Source: Streptomyces sp. NBC_00425
GTDB taxonomy: Bacteria; Actinomycetota; Actinomycetes; Streptomycetales; Streptomycetaceae
Reading direction: 5' to 3'
DNA length: 64,000 nt
NCBI RefSeq assembly: GCF_036030735.1
Contig: NZ_CP107928.1
Location: 2,046,001 to 2,110,000, forward strand
This document shows, in pieces, positions 15,632 to 23,881 of this stretch (its first letter is position 1; each line of letters begins with the position of its first letter). A program made the translations under genes and the position numbers. The notes below the pieces were generated by a model, which was not told the origin of the DNA, did not search any database, and saw nothing but the letters and a program-made list of their open reading frames with translations.

Positions 15632-16996
15632 TCACCAGTCCGCCTCCTGGTAGTCCTTGAGGAACACGCCCGAGACCGGGTGCCCTGCCTCGCCGCGCAC
15701 GATCGGGTCGTACACGCGCGCGGCGCCGTCCACGACGTCCAGCGGCGTACGGAACCCCGCGCCCGCCATCCGGGCCTTCTTCGGCGCCGGGTTCTCGTCC
15801 GTGACCCAGCCTGTGTCGACGGCGCACATGTGCACGCCCTGCTCGGCGAGTGCGGCGGCGCTGGTGCGGGTGAGCATGTTCAGGGCGGCCTTGGCCATGT
15901 TGGTGTGCGGATGCCCGGGCATCTTGTTGCGCACGGCGAACCGTCCCTCGACCGCGGTCACGTTGATCACGTACCGGCGCGGACGCGGCGACGCCAGCAG
16001 CAACGGCAGCAGCCGGTCGCACAGCAGCGCCGGGGCGAGCGCGTTGACCAGCTGGGTCTCCAGGACCTCGGCCGGGTCCAGCGCGCCGAGCCGGACCGAC
16101 CAGGAGTTCTCCGGGGAGGGGTCGGGCAGCAGCCCCGCCTCGTCGGCCTCGCGCAGCGCGGCCGGGAGCGCCGACACCGTGCCGCCGAGCCCCTCCAGCA
16201 TCCTCATCGGCGTGAAGCCCGGCGCCCGCCGGGCGCCCTCGGGCAGGACGTCCCGCTCCCCTGCGGCCAGCAGCGCGTACGACTCGGGCGGTCGCCGCAC
16301 GGTCTGCGCCGCGTTGTTGACGAGGATGTCGAACGGCTCGCCCTCCTGGCGCAGTTCCTCGCACAGCCCCAGCACCTGTCGGGGGTCGCGCAGGTCGACG
16401 GCGAGGACCGTGAGCCGGTGCAGCCATCGCTCGCTGCCCGGCTCGGCCCGGAAACGGCGGACGGCGTCGTGCGGGAACCGGGAGGTGACGACGATCTCCG
16501 CGCCGTCCCGCAGCATCATCAGCGCCAGCTGGAAACCGATCTTGACCCTGCCGCCGGTCAGCAGCACCCGGCGCCCCCTCAGGTCGGTGCTCAGCGCGCG
16601 ACGGGCCGCATTGTCGGCGGCGCAGCCGGGGCAGAGCCGGTGGTAGAACGCGTCGGCCTCCCGATAGTGCGACTTGCAGACGTAGCAGGGGCGCGACCGG
16701 TGGAACACGCCGCCCTCGCCGCTGCTCACGAGGGGCGCGTCCTCACGCCGGTCCAGTGCGCCGGTGGCGGTGGCGGCCATCGTCGCCGCGTCGGCGGCCG
16801 CCACGTCGGCGCCCCGGATACGACGCCTGCGCCGCCATCCGTCGCGCGCGAAGGACGTGGCCACCCGCTCGGCGTGCAGCCGTACGGGATCGTCGACCGG
16901 CAGCGCCCGCAGCTTGCCCACGACCTGATGGAAGGCGGCCAGCTCCGTCTCGGTGACCTGCTGGGTCTTTGCCGCCCTCGTCTTCTCCTCGCCCAT
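15632..16996 (-). CDS. zinc-ribbon SDR-fold protein with altered active site
   Basis: A 454-residue protein. Residues 1-100 are helical and basic. Residues 104-125 hold two CxxC pairs (C104/C107 and C122/C125), a likely zinc ribbon. From ~140 a Rossmann SDR domain begins with LLTGGRVKIG and later has DILVNNAAQT. At the usual catalytic position the expected YxxxK reads TNMAK, so Tyr is replaced by Thr; the usual Ser motif reads VINVTAVEG. It therefore binds a dinucleotide but may not catalyse normal SDR chemistry. ATG 16996 is preferred; the frame is open upstream but becomes arginine-rich and repetitive. It follows the Wbl gene on the same strand. The substrate is unknown. Confidence 0.85.
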   Translation of the reverse strand: MGEEKTRAAKTQQVTETELAAFHQVVGKLRALPVDDPVRLHAERVATSFARDGWRRRRRIRGADVAAADAATMAATATGALDRREDAPLVSSGEGGVFHRSRPCYVCKSHYREADAFYHRLCPGCAADNAARRALSTDLRGRRVLLTGGRVKIGFQLALMMLRDGAEIVVTSRFPHDAVRRFRAEPGSERWLHRLTVLAVDLRDPRQVLGLCEELRQEGEPFDILVNNAAQTVRRPPESYALLAAGERDVLPEGARRAPGFTPMRMLEGLGGTVSALPAALREADEAGLLPDPSPENSWSVRLGALDPAEVLETQLVNALAPALLCDRLLPLLLASPRPRRYVINVTAVEGRFAVRNKMPGHPHTNMAKAALNMLTRTSAAALAEQGVHMCAVDTGWVTDENPAPKKARMAGAGFRTPLDVVDGAARVYDPIVRGEAGHPVSGVFLKDYQEADW

Positions 16997-17248
16997 TCGC
17001 CCCCGCCCCCCGGCCCGCCCCTGTGCTCCGTACCGCGGCCCCGACCGGATGCGAACCGGCGATTCCACCCTGACCGGGTGTCGAGTCGGCCTCTGCTCCA
17101 CGGGACCGCGCACGCGTTCGGGACGGCCGGACGGAATCCGGCGTGATCGCCTGTGCAGGGCGATGCGCCTGTCTCCGCGCCAAGCCCGAACTCGCCCCCG
17201 GATCTTAACCGCACCCCCGCGACGCGGTCGTTCGAATTCCGGGACGGC

Positions 17249-17326
17249 GACAGGTCGTTCCGCCGCCGCGGCACAGGTCGATCCGCCGTGTCGGCACAGG
17301 TCGATCCGCCGCCGCGGCACGGGTCA
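17249..17326 (-). repeat. 23-bp tandem repeat, 3.4 copies, between Wbl and SDR genes
   Basis: Units at 17249-17271, 17272-17294 and 17295-17317 share CACAGGTCGATCCGCCG plus a variable six-base tail. A partial fourth unit reaches the Wbl stop codon. The rest of the 327-base gap (16997-17248) has no supported gene and should hold the SDR promoter. Confidence 0.85.
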
Positions 17327-17569
17327 GTCGGCGGTGCGTCTGATCTGCAGTCGCTCCTTCTCGGAGAGGCCGCCCCAGACGCCGAAGCGCTCGTCGTGGG
17401 CCAGGGCGTAGTCCAGGCAGGCGGGGCGCATGTCGCACATGCCGCAGATGCGCTTGGCCTCGCGCACCGAACTGCCGGGTTCGGGGAAGAAGAAGTCCGC
17501 CCCCGTCTGCGCGCACAGCGCCTCCCGCTGCCAGGAGAGGTCGGGCGTGGGAATCGTGTCGGTGTACAT
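17324..17569 (-). CDS. WhiB-like (Wbl) iron-sulfur transcription factor
   Basis: An 81-residue protein with the Wbl signature. Four cysteines (C19, C42, C45 and C51, arranged C-x22-CxxC-x5-C) bind a [4Fe-4S] cluster, the GVWGG turn follows at 63-67, and a basic tail (SEKERLQIRRTAD) contacts DNA. Wbl proteins act with the primary sigma factor in development, redox response or antibiotic resistance. From memory it resembles the SCO6715 (wblH) position. ATG 17569 gives a typical Wbl length. An in-frame ATG at 17629, with AGGG upstream, would add 20 residues, so the start is not settled. Confidence 0.9.
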   Translation of the reverse strand: MYTDTIPTPDLSWQREALCAQTGADFFFPEPGSSVREAKRICGMCDMRPACLDYALAHDERFGVWGGLSEKERLQIRRTAD

Positions 17570-17912
17570 GGCCAGAACAGTGCCCGGCGGCGCAAAACGT
17601 TCGATCAACGCCGGGTATACGCGCGACATCACCGGCCCTGTGCCCGACGTGGTGCCCTGGCGCGCCGATGCGCTGCGGTGCACGCCGATGCGCGCCGGCG
17701 TCGCCCTGACGTCGTCCTGGCGTCGCCCCGATGATGGCGTCGCGGGCGACGGGCCGCACGGCGGCGCGCGGAGCGACCATGCCGTCGGGACCCGGCGGAA
17801 TCCGGCCGACGCCCGGCGTCGCCGTCGCGCTCGCGCGCCCGACCGGCGGCCACCCGCGTGGCCCATGACCCGCCCGCGGGCGCTTCGGAAAGCGGGTCCG
17901 CTCGGGCAGCGA
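17570..17912. other. intergenic region between Wbl and VOC genes
   Basis: No gene is supported. It holds the Wbl promoter, and low-complexity repeats of GGCGTCGC and CGCCGATGCG around 17657-17760. Arginine-rich frames here are GC artefacts. Confidence 0.5.
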
Positions 17913-17935
17913 TTGTCAGTGGGCGGTGCCAGACT
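17913..17935 (+). promoter_or_regulatory. PafBC-type DNA-damage promoter match upstream of the VOC gene
   Basis: TTGTCAGTG (17913-17921), 8 bases, then CAGACT (17930-17935) fits the LexA-independent damage promoter tTGTCRgtg-N8-TAnnnT except for C in place of the first T. Predicted transcription starts about 30 bases before the VOC start codon. Confidence 0.55.
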
Positions 17936-17976
17936 CGGCAGTGCAGAGAACGGGACCCCTTTCGAGGAGGGCGATG

Positions 17977-18768
17977 ATGCTCACCACCCGTTTCGTCGAC
18001 GGCGCTCCGAACTGGATCGACGTCGGCACACCCGACATCGACGGCGCCGTCTCCTTCTACGACGCGCTCTTCGGTTGGCGGTTCCGGTCGGCGGGACCCG
18101 ACGCCGGCGGCTACGGCTTCTTCCAGCTGGACGGCAGAACCGTGGCGGGCGGCATGCAGACCACCCCCGAACAGGGGCCGCCGTCCTGGACGGTCTACTT
18201 CCGCACAGCCGACGCGCAGGCCACCGCCAAGACCGCCGAGCAGGCGCACGGCAGAGTGCTGCTCCCCCCGATGGACGTGATGGGCCAGGGCACCATGGCG
18301 GTCCTCGCCGACCAGGCGGGCGTCACCTTCGGCCTCTGGGAGCCGGCCCTGACGAAGGGCGTGGACCTGGCGGACGAGCCCGGCTCGCTGTGCTGGGTCG
18401 AGCTGTACACGCCGGACATCGCCGCGGCGGCGGCCTTCTACCACACCGCGCTGGGCCTGGAGACCTCGGCCGCCCCCTTCCCCGGCGGCACGTACACCTG
18501 CGTCAACCCGGCCGACGGCGGGGAGGAGGCGATGTTCGGCGGGATCGTCCCGCTCGCCGACGATCCCGCGGAGGCGGGGTCCGATCCGTACTGGCTGCCG
18601 TACTTCGAGGTCACCGACGTGGACGCGGTCGTCGCCGAGGCCACGGGCCGGGGCGGCGGACTGCGGATGCCCGCCACGGACGTGGAGGGCGTCGGCCGCA
18701 TCGCCAAGCTCGCCGACCCCTACGGCGCACGCTTCGCGGTGATCAGGAGCATCCCGCGGGAGACGTGA
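17977..18768 (+). CDS. two-domain VOC (glyoxalase/bleomycin-resistance-like) protein
   Basis: A 263-residue protein with two tandem vicinal-oxygen-chelate domains. The first starts NWIDVGTPDIDGAVSFYDALFGW; the second, at ~135, starts CWVELYTPDIAAAAAFYHTALG. Each ends in a strand set such as GVTFGLWEP or GARFAVIRS. This layout is common in actinobacterial glyoxalase-like proteins, which include antibiotic-binding and small-molecule-modifying members; the substrate is unknown. Two adjacent in-frame ATG codons exist (17974 and 17977). The second is 6 bases from GGAGG and is preferred. The promoter fits the DNA-damage type, so a detoxification role is plausible. Confidence 0.88.
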   Translation: MLTTRFVDGAPNWIDVGTPDIDGAVSFYDALFGWRFRSAGPDAGGYGFFQLDGRTVAGGMQTTPEQGPPSWTVYFRTADAQATAKTAEQAHGRVLLPPMDVMGQGTMAVLADQAGVTFGLWEPALTKGVDLADEPGSLCWVELYTPDIAAAAAFYHTALGLETSAAPFPGGTYTCVNPADGGEEAMFGGIVPLADDPAEAGSDPYWLPYFEVTDVDAVVAEATGRGGGLRMPATDVEGVGRIAKLADPYGARFAVIRSIPRET

Positions 18769-18820
18769 CGCCGCGGCCCCCGACCGGACGGTGAAGGGCC
18801 GCTGAGGCGGGCGACATCAG

Positions 18821-18860
18821 GACGGGGGCGCGGCACGCAGGGCGGGGGCGCGGCACGCAG
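18821..18860. repeat. 20-bp tandem duplication
   Basis: GRCGGGGGCGCGGCACGCAG occurs twice in a row (18821-18840 and 18841-18860) with one mismatch, in the convergent gap between the VOC and LacI genes. Confidence 0.7.
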
Positions 18861-18925
18861 GTATGGCGCCCGGCCCGGCCCGGCGCGGCGCGCGGTGTCG
18901 GGCCGTCGCCGCGCGCCGCGTCGGT

Positions 18926-19972
18926 CTAGGCCGACGCGCGGCGCACCAGCGTGGTCGGCAGCACCACCGGGGCATCGGGGCCGTCCACACCGCTCCGATC
19001 GCCCTCGGCGGTGCGCCGCTCCAGGCGGCGCAGCAGGAGGCGGGCCATGATCCGGCCCATCTCCTCGATGTCCTGGCGGACCGTCGTCAGCGGCGGATCG
19101 GTCTGCTCGGCGAGGGGCATCATGTCGTCGAAGCCGACCACGGCCACGTCCTCGGGCACCCGCCTGCCTCGCTCCCGCAGCACGCGCACCGCGCCCGAGG
19201 CGGTGAGGTCGTTGGCCGCGAACACGGCGTCGACGTCGGGGCGACGCTCGAGGAGTTCGCGCATGGCGCGTTCGCCGCCGCCGGGGGTGAAGTCGCTCTC
19301 GACGACCAGACCCGGGTCGGCGTCGCCCATGACCTCCCGGTACCCGTCGAGCCGGTCGGCCGCGGAGGTCTGGTCGAGCGGACCGGTGATGTGCGCGATG
19401 CGGGTGCGGCCGAGACCGGCCAGCAGGCGTACGGCGTCGCGGGCGCCGCCGCGGTTGTCGCTGTCCACGTAGACCACGTCGCGGGTGCCGTCGCTCCAGC
19501 CCGGCCGCCCGCCGAACACGGTCGGAACGCCCGCGCCCTGGATCAGGCCCGGCAGCGGGTCGTCGAGGTGCAGCGAGAAGACCAGCGCCCCGTCGACATG
19601 GCCGCCGGCGAGGTAGCGGGCGACGCGCGCGTGGTCGTCCCGGCCCTCGGTGAGCAGCAATACCAGCTGGTTGTCGTGGGCGGTCAGCTCCTTGCTGATG
19701 CCACGGAGCTGGAGCGCGAAGAAGGGGTCGGCGAAGACCCTGGTCTCCGGCTCGGCGATGACGACGGCCACGGCGTCGTGCCGCTTCGTCACGAGGCTGC
19801 GCGCGGCCTGGTTGGGCACGTAGCCGAGCTCCTCCACGGCCTGCCGCACCCGTTCGACGAGCGGTTCGCGGACGCCGTCCCCGCCGTTGACGACTCTCGA
19901 CACGGTCGCCCGGGAGACCCCGGCCCGCTCGGCCACGGCCTCCAGCGTGGGACGCGACACTGTCTCGGTCAC
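18926..19972 (-). CDS. LacI-family transcriptional regulator
   Basis: A 348-residue repressor. The N-terminal HTH reads [20 protein letters not shown] near residues 9-28, followed by the hinge [17 protein letters not shown] periplasmic-binding-protein-like effector domain extends to the C-terminus, with [36 protein letters not shown] and LTTVRQ. GTG 19972 has AGGAG 8 bases upstream. It is probably a sugar-responsive regulator, but no sugar genes adjoin it, so it is orphan here. A palindrome of CebR type lies 68 bases upstream and suggests autoregulation. Whether it also controls the glycan locus at 51-63 kb is open. Confidence 0.93.
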   Translation of the reverse strand: MTETVSRPTLEAVAERAGVSRATVSRVVNGGDGVREPLVERVRQAVEELGYVPNQAARSLVTKRHDAVAVVIAEPETRVFADPFFALQLRGISKELTAHDNQLVLLLTEGRDDHARVARYLAGGHVDGALVFSLHLDDPLPGLIQGAGVPTVFGGRPGWSDGTRDVVYVDSDNRGGARDAVRLLAGLGRTRIAHITGPLDQTSAADRLDGYREVMGDADPGLVVESDFTPGGGERAMRELLERRPDVDAVFAANDLTASGAVRVLRERGRRVPEDVAVVGFDDMMPLAEQTDPPLTTVRQDIEEMGRIMARLLLRRLERRTAEGDRSGVDGPDAPVVLPTTLVRRASA

Positions 19973-20040
19973 TTCAGGGCTCCTCCTGGCCGACTGCGGA
20001 TCAGGATAGCCCCGGCCCACGGGCCGGACGGGAGTCCGCT

Positions 20041-20052
20041 GAGAGCGCTCTC
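20041..20052 (-). promoter_or_regulatory. LacI-type operator, perfect palindrome
   Basis: GAGAGCGCTCTC is a perfect 12-bp palindrome with the CG-centred GAGCGCTC core seen in Streptomyces LacI-family sites such as that of CebR. It lies 68 bases upstream of the LacI start. Confidence 0.6.
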
Positions 20053-20142
20053 CCCGCAGCGGGGGCACCGCAGCACGCCGTCGGCGGCGGGGCCGCAGCA
20101 CGCCGGACGTTGACCTCGGCACGCGGCCGTCCCTGTCAACGG

Positions 20143-21195
20143 TCAAGGAGCTGTGGCGCCCGCCGGGGGCTCTCCCGCGTCGGGCGTCTCCTTCTTCGCC
20201 CTGCTGGGCTGCACCCGCTTCGGTTCGCCCGGCATCTTCGGGTACTCCGGCGGATACGGCAGGTCGCCGAGGCCGTGGTCGTGCTCGTCGCGCCGGGCCA
20301 GGTCGAGGAGGGCGTCGAGGGAGAAGGCGTGGTCGTCCATGTCGGCGTGGACGTCGCCGAGTTCGGCGAAACGGGCGGGCATGGTCGCGATGTCGAAGTC
20401 GCGGGGGTGGGCCTCGCCCACTTCCTCCCAGCGCAGGGGCGCCGAGACCGGAGCGTGCGGGCGCGGGCGTACGGAGTAGGCGGAGGCGATGGTGCGGTCG
20501 CGGGCGGTCTGGTTGTAGTCGACGAAGATGCGCTCGCCGCGTTCCTCCTTCCACCAGCGGATGGTGACCTGGTCCGGCATCCGCCGCTCCATCTCCCGGC
20601 CCACGGCGATGGCGGCGCGCCGGACCTGGGTGAACGTCCAGCGCGGCTCGATCGGCACGAAGACGTGCAGGCCGCGCCCGCCGGAGGTCTTGGGCCAGCC
20701 GCGCAGTCCGCCGAACTCGTTCAGCACGGAACGTAGTTCGTGGGCGGCGCGGACGGCGTCGTCGTAGTCGGTGCCGGGTTGCGGGTCGAGGTCGATGCGC
20801 AGTTCGTCGGGGCGGTCCACGTCGGTGCGCCGCACCGGCCACGGGTGGAAGGTGAGGGTGCCGTACTGTGCGGCCCACAGGACGGCAGCCTCCTCCGTCG
20901 GGCACATCTCGTCGGCGCTGCGTCCGCTGGGGAAGGTGATGTGCGCGGTGGGGATCCAGTCGGGCATGTTCTTGGGCGCCCGCTTCTGGAAGAAGGACTC
21001 CCCGGTCACTCCGTCGGGGTAGCGCTCGAGGGTGGTGGGACGGTTGCGCAGGGCACGCAGGATGCCGGGGGCGACCGCCTGGTAGTAGCGGGCGAGGTCC
21101 AGCTTGGTGAAGCCGCGCTCCGGGAAGAACACCTTGTCCGGGCTGGACAGGCGCACCGTCCGGCCGGCCGCTTCCAGTTCCACCGCATCAGCCAT
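20143..21195 (-). CDS. LigD-type DNA polymerase/primase domain protein (NHEJ)
   Basis: A 350-residue stand-alone polymerase domain of the archaeo-eukaryotic primase type. It starts LSSPDKVFFPERGFTKLDLARYY, has the metal-binding DxD as ELRIDLDPQPGTDYDD near residue 130, and KTSGGRGLHVFVPIEP near 165. In LigD this domain adds nucleotides, often ribonucleotides, at broken ends during non-homologous end joining. Here it is separate from the ligase, which is the divergent neighbour. The C-terminal ~45 residues are Pro/Lys-rich and probably disordered. ATG 21195 is the family start; an upstream in-frame stretch is arginine-rich artefact. Confidence 0.93.
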   Translation of the reverse strand: MADAVELEAAGRTVRLSSPDKVFFPERGFTKLDLARYYQAVAPGILRALRNRPTTLERYPDGVTGESFFQKRAPKNMPDWIPTAHITFPSGRSADEMCPTEEAAVLWAAQYGTLTFHPWPVRRTDVDRPDELRIDLDPQPGTDYDDAVRAAHELRSVLNEFGGLRGWPKTSGGRGLHVFVPIEPRWTFTQVRRAAIAVGREMERRMPDQVTIRWWKEERGERIFVDYNQTARDRTIASAYSVRPRPHAPVSAPLRWEEVGEAHPRDFDIATMPARFAELGDVHADMDDHAFSLDALLDLARRDEHDHGLGDLPYPPEYPKMPGEPKRVQPSRAKKETPDAGEPPAGATAP

Positions 21196-21315
21196 GCGAG
21201 CCACGGTAGACACACCCCTGGCGACTCGCATGCGCGCGCACGCCGGCGACTCGCCCGCGCGCCCGGCGACCCCGCCCGCCGGGCGGCCGAGGCGATCGGC
21301 GCGCAGAATCGCACC

Positions 21316-22392
21316 ATGGATCTGCCCGTGATGCCGCCCGTGAAGCCGATGCTCGCCAAGTCGGTGGCGACCATCCCCCCGGGCATGCAGTACGAGGCGA
21401 AGTGGGACGGATTCCGCGCCATCGTCTTCCGGGACGGGGACGAGATCGAACTGGGCAGTCGCACCGGAAAGCCCCTGACCAGATACTTCCCCGAATTGGT
21501 GGAGGCGTTGCGGGAGCGGTTGCCGAAACGGTGCGTGCTGGACGGCGAGATCGTGATCGCCCGGGAGGGACGGCTCGACTTCGACGCGCTGACGGAGCGC
21601 ATCCATCCGGCGGACTCCCGGGTGCGTACGCTCGCCGAGCGCACCCCGGCGTCGTTCGTCGCCTTCGACCTGCTGGCGCTGGCCGACGAGGCGGTCCTGG
21701 ACGTGCCGCAGAGCGACCGGCGGGAGCTGCTGACCAGGGCGTTGGCGGGGGTGACGGCGCCGGTGCACGTGGCGCCGGCGACGACCGACGTCGAAGTGGC
21801 CCGCCGGTGGTTCGAGGTGTACGAGGGCGCGGGACTCGACGGGGTGATCGCCAAGCCGCCGGGTCTGCGGTACCTGCAGAACGAGCGCGCGATGTTCAAG
21901 GTCAAGCACGAGCGCACCGCGGACGTCGTGGTCGCCGGATACCGCTTCCACAAGAGCGGGCCCGTGGTGGGCTCGCTGCTGCTGGGCCTGCACGACGAGG
22001 CGGGCGTCCTCCAGCACGTGGGGGTCTGTGCGGCCTTCACCATGCAGCGCCGGGCGGAGCTGGTCGAGGAGCTGGAGCCGCTGCGGACGGCGGAGGCGAC
22101 CGGGCACCCGTGGGCGGCCTGGTCGGACGAGGCGGCGCACGAGAGCGCCCGGCTGCCCGGGGCGCCGAGCCGCTGGTCGGGCAAGAAGGACCTGTCCTGG
22201 GTGCCGCTGCGGCCCGAGCGGGTGGTCGAGGTGGCGTACGACCACATGGAGAACGGGGCGCGGTTCCGGCACACGGCGCGGTTCCGCCGCTGGCGCCCGG
22301 ACCGCACCCCGGAGAGCTGCACGTACGCCCAACTGGAGGAACCGGTGCGCTACGACCTGGCGGAGATCCTCGGGGCGCCGCCGCGCGCCTGA
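21316..22392 (+). CDS. ATP-dependent DNA ligase (LigC-type)
   Basis: A 358-residue ligase. The adenylated lysine lies in MQYEAKWDGFRAIVF (motif I KxDG) near residue 30. Motif III is VLDGEIVIA near 80. Motif IV is GLDGVIAKPP near 180, and motif V is MFKVKHERTADVVV near 200. A C-terminal OB domain (WVPLRPERVVEVAYDHMENG) completes it. It seals nicks or joins ends, likely with the divergent LigD-type polymerase. No Ku gene is in the window. ATG 21316 begins the conserved region. The 120-base gap to the polymerase gene must contain both promoters. Confidence 0.94.
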   Translation: MDLPVMPPVKPMLAKSVATIPPGMQYEAKWDGFRAIVFRDGDEIELGSRTGKPLTRYFPELVEALRERLPKRCVLDGEIVIAREGRLDFDALTERIHPADSRVRTLAERTPASFVAFDLLALADEAVLDVPQSDRRELLTRALAGVTAPVHVAPATTDVEVARRWFEVYEGAGLDGVIAKPPGLRYLQNERAMFKVKHERTADVVVAGYRFHKSGPVVGSLLLGLHDEAGVLQHVGVCAAFTMQRRAELVEELEPLRTAEATGHPWAAWSDEAAHESARLPGAPSRWSGKKDLSWVPLRPERVVEVAYDHMENGARFRHTARFRRWRPDRTPESCTYAQLEEPVRYDLAEILGAPPRA

Positions 22393-22514
22393 CGGACGTC
22401 CCGGGGTCGGCGCCCCCGGCGGGGTCGGCGGGCCGCAAGCCGCCCGTCGGCCGGCGTTCGCTCCCCTCGGCTCGCTCCCGCGGCTCCCTCGGCTCGCTCC
22501 CTCGGCCCGAAGGC

Positions 22515-23705
22515 CTACGGCGTCATCAGGACCTTCACCGCGCCGTCCTGCTTGCGCTGGAACATGTCGTACGCGTGCGGAGCGTCCGCCAGCGGCACCC
22601 GGTGGGTGGCGAAGTCGTCGACGCCGAGCGGGTCCTCGTCGGTCAGGTAGGGCAGGATCCGGTCGGCCCAGCGGCGCACGTTCGCCTGGCCCATGCGGAT
22701 CTGGAGCTGCTTGTCGAACATGGTGAGCATGGGCAGCGGATCGGCCATGCCGCCGTAGACGCCGACCAGGGAGAGCGTGCCGCCGCGGCGCACCAGCTCG
22801 ATGGCGGTGTGCAGGGCGGCGAGGCGGTCGACGCTGAAACGTTCCGCAAGCGGTCCGCTCAGTTTCCGCGGCAGCAGGGCGGAGGCGTTCTGGACCATCC
22901 GGGCGGCCGCGCTGCCGTGCGCCTCGGTGCCCACGGCGTCGATCACGGCGTCCGGGCCGCGGCCGTCGGTCACGTCGCGGATGGCGGCGACGAGTTCCTT
23001 CTCGCTGTCGAAGCCGCGCAGGTCGAACGTCACCACGCCCCGGGCGCGGGCCCGGCGCAGCCGGTCGCCGACCAGGTCCACGCCGAAGACCTGTCCGGCG
23101 CCGCGCACCTGGGCCACCCGGCAGGCCATGTCACCGATGGGGCCGAGGCCCAGCACGGCGACGCTGCCGCCCTCCGGCACGTCCGCGTACTCGACCGCCT
23201 GCCAGGCGGTGGGCAGGACGTCGGAGAGATAGACGAAGCGGTCGTCGGGCGGGCCCTCGGGCACCTTGATGGGGCCGAACTGGGCCTGGGGCACGCGCAG
23301 GTACTCGGCCTGGGCGCCCGGCACCGCGCCGTACAGCCGGGTGTATCCGAACAGGGCGGCGCCCATGCCCTCGCCGGTGACCTGGGTGGTCTCGCACTGG
23401 GTGGGCAGCGAGTTCAGGCACATCCAGCAGTTGCCGCAGGCGATCTGGAACGGCACCACGACCCGGTCGCCGACCTTCAGGTCGGGCACGGCCGCGCCGA
23501 CCTCCTCGACGATTCCCATGGGCTCGTGTCCCAGGATGTCGCCCGGGGTCATGAACGGGGTGAGCACCTCGTACAGGTGCAGGTCGGAGCCGCACAGCCC
23601 GCTGGACGTGATGCGGACGACGGCGTCCGTCGGTTCCTGGATCGTCGGGTCGGGCACGGTGTCCACCCGCACGTCCCGCTTGCCCTGCCAGGTCACAGCC
23701 TTCAT
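22515..23705 (-). CDS. zinc-dependent alcohol dehydrogenase (formaldehyde-dehydrogenase-like)
   Basis: A 396-residue MDR-family dehydrogenase. Catalytic zinc ligands are in SSGLCGSDLHLYE (Cys ~37) and GHEPMG (His-Glu ~60). The structural zinc site is CGNCWMCLNSLPTQC near 95-110, and NAD binds at VAVLGLGPIGDMA near 185. The long insertion between the zinc sites, with PQAQFGPIKVPEGPPDD, is typical of the glutathione-independent formaldehyde dehydrogenase branch. The substrate is uncertain; aldehyde detoxification is plausible. ATG 23705 is preceded by GGAGGGAG. Codons upstream in the same frame do not belong to the fold. It is divergent from the DUF3048 lipoprotein gene. Confidence 0.92.
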   Translation of the reverse strand: MKAVTWQGKRDVRVDTVPDPTIQEPTDAVVRITSSGLCGSDLHLYEVLTPFMTPGDILGHEPMGIVEEVGAAVPDLKVGDRVVVPFQIACGNCWMCLNSLPTQCETTQVTGEGMGAALFGYTRLYGAVPGAQAEYLRVPQAQFGPIKVPEGPPDDRFVYLSDVLPTAWQAVEYADVPEGGSVAVLGLGPIGDMACRVAQVRGAGQVFGVDLVGDRLRRARARGVVTFDLRGFDSEKELVAAIRDVTDGRGPDAVIDAVGTEAHGSAAARMVQNASALLPRKLSGPLAERFSVDRLAALHTAIELVRRGGTLSLVGVYGGMADPLPMLTMFDKQLQIRMGQANVRRWADRILPYLTDEDPLGVDDFATHRVPLADAPHAYDMFQRKQDGAVKVLMTP

Positions 23706-23881
23706 CGTGCCGCGCTCCCTCCGCCGGCCGGTCCGTCCCGGCGGGTCCGGGGGGCCCGGGTCCTGGCTGCCGCCCGGGTACCCGTGCCCTGGCCCCCGAA
23801 CCGCCGACGGCCGCTCGCGGTCACGGATGGCCGCCGTCGCCCGACGAGCGCACAATCGAGACACCGAACGGGGTGGACACG

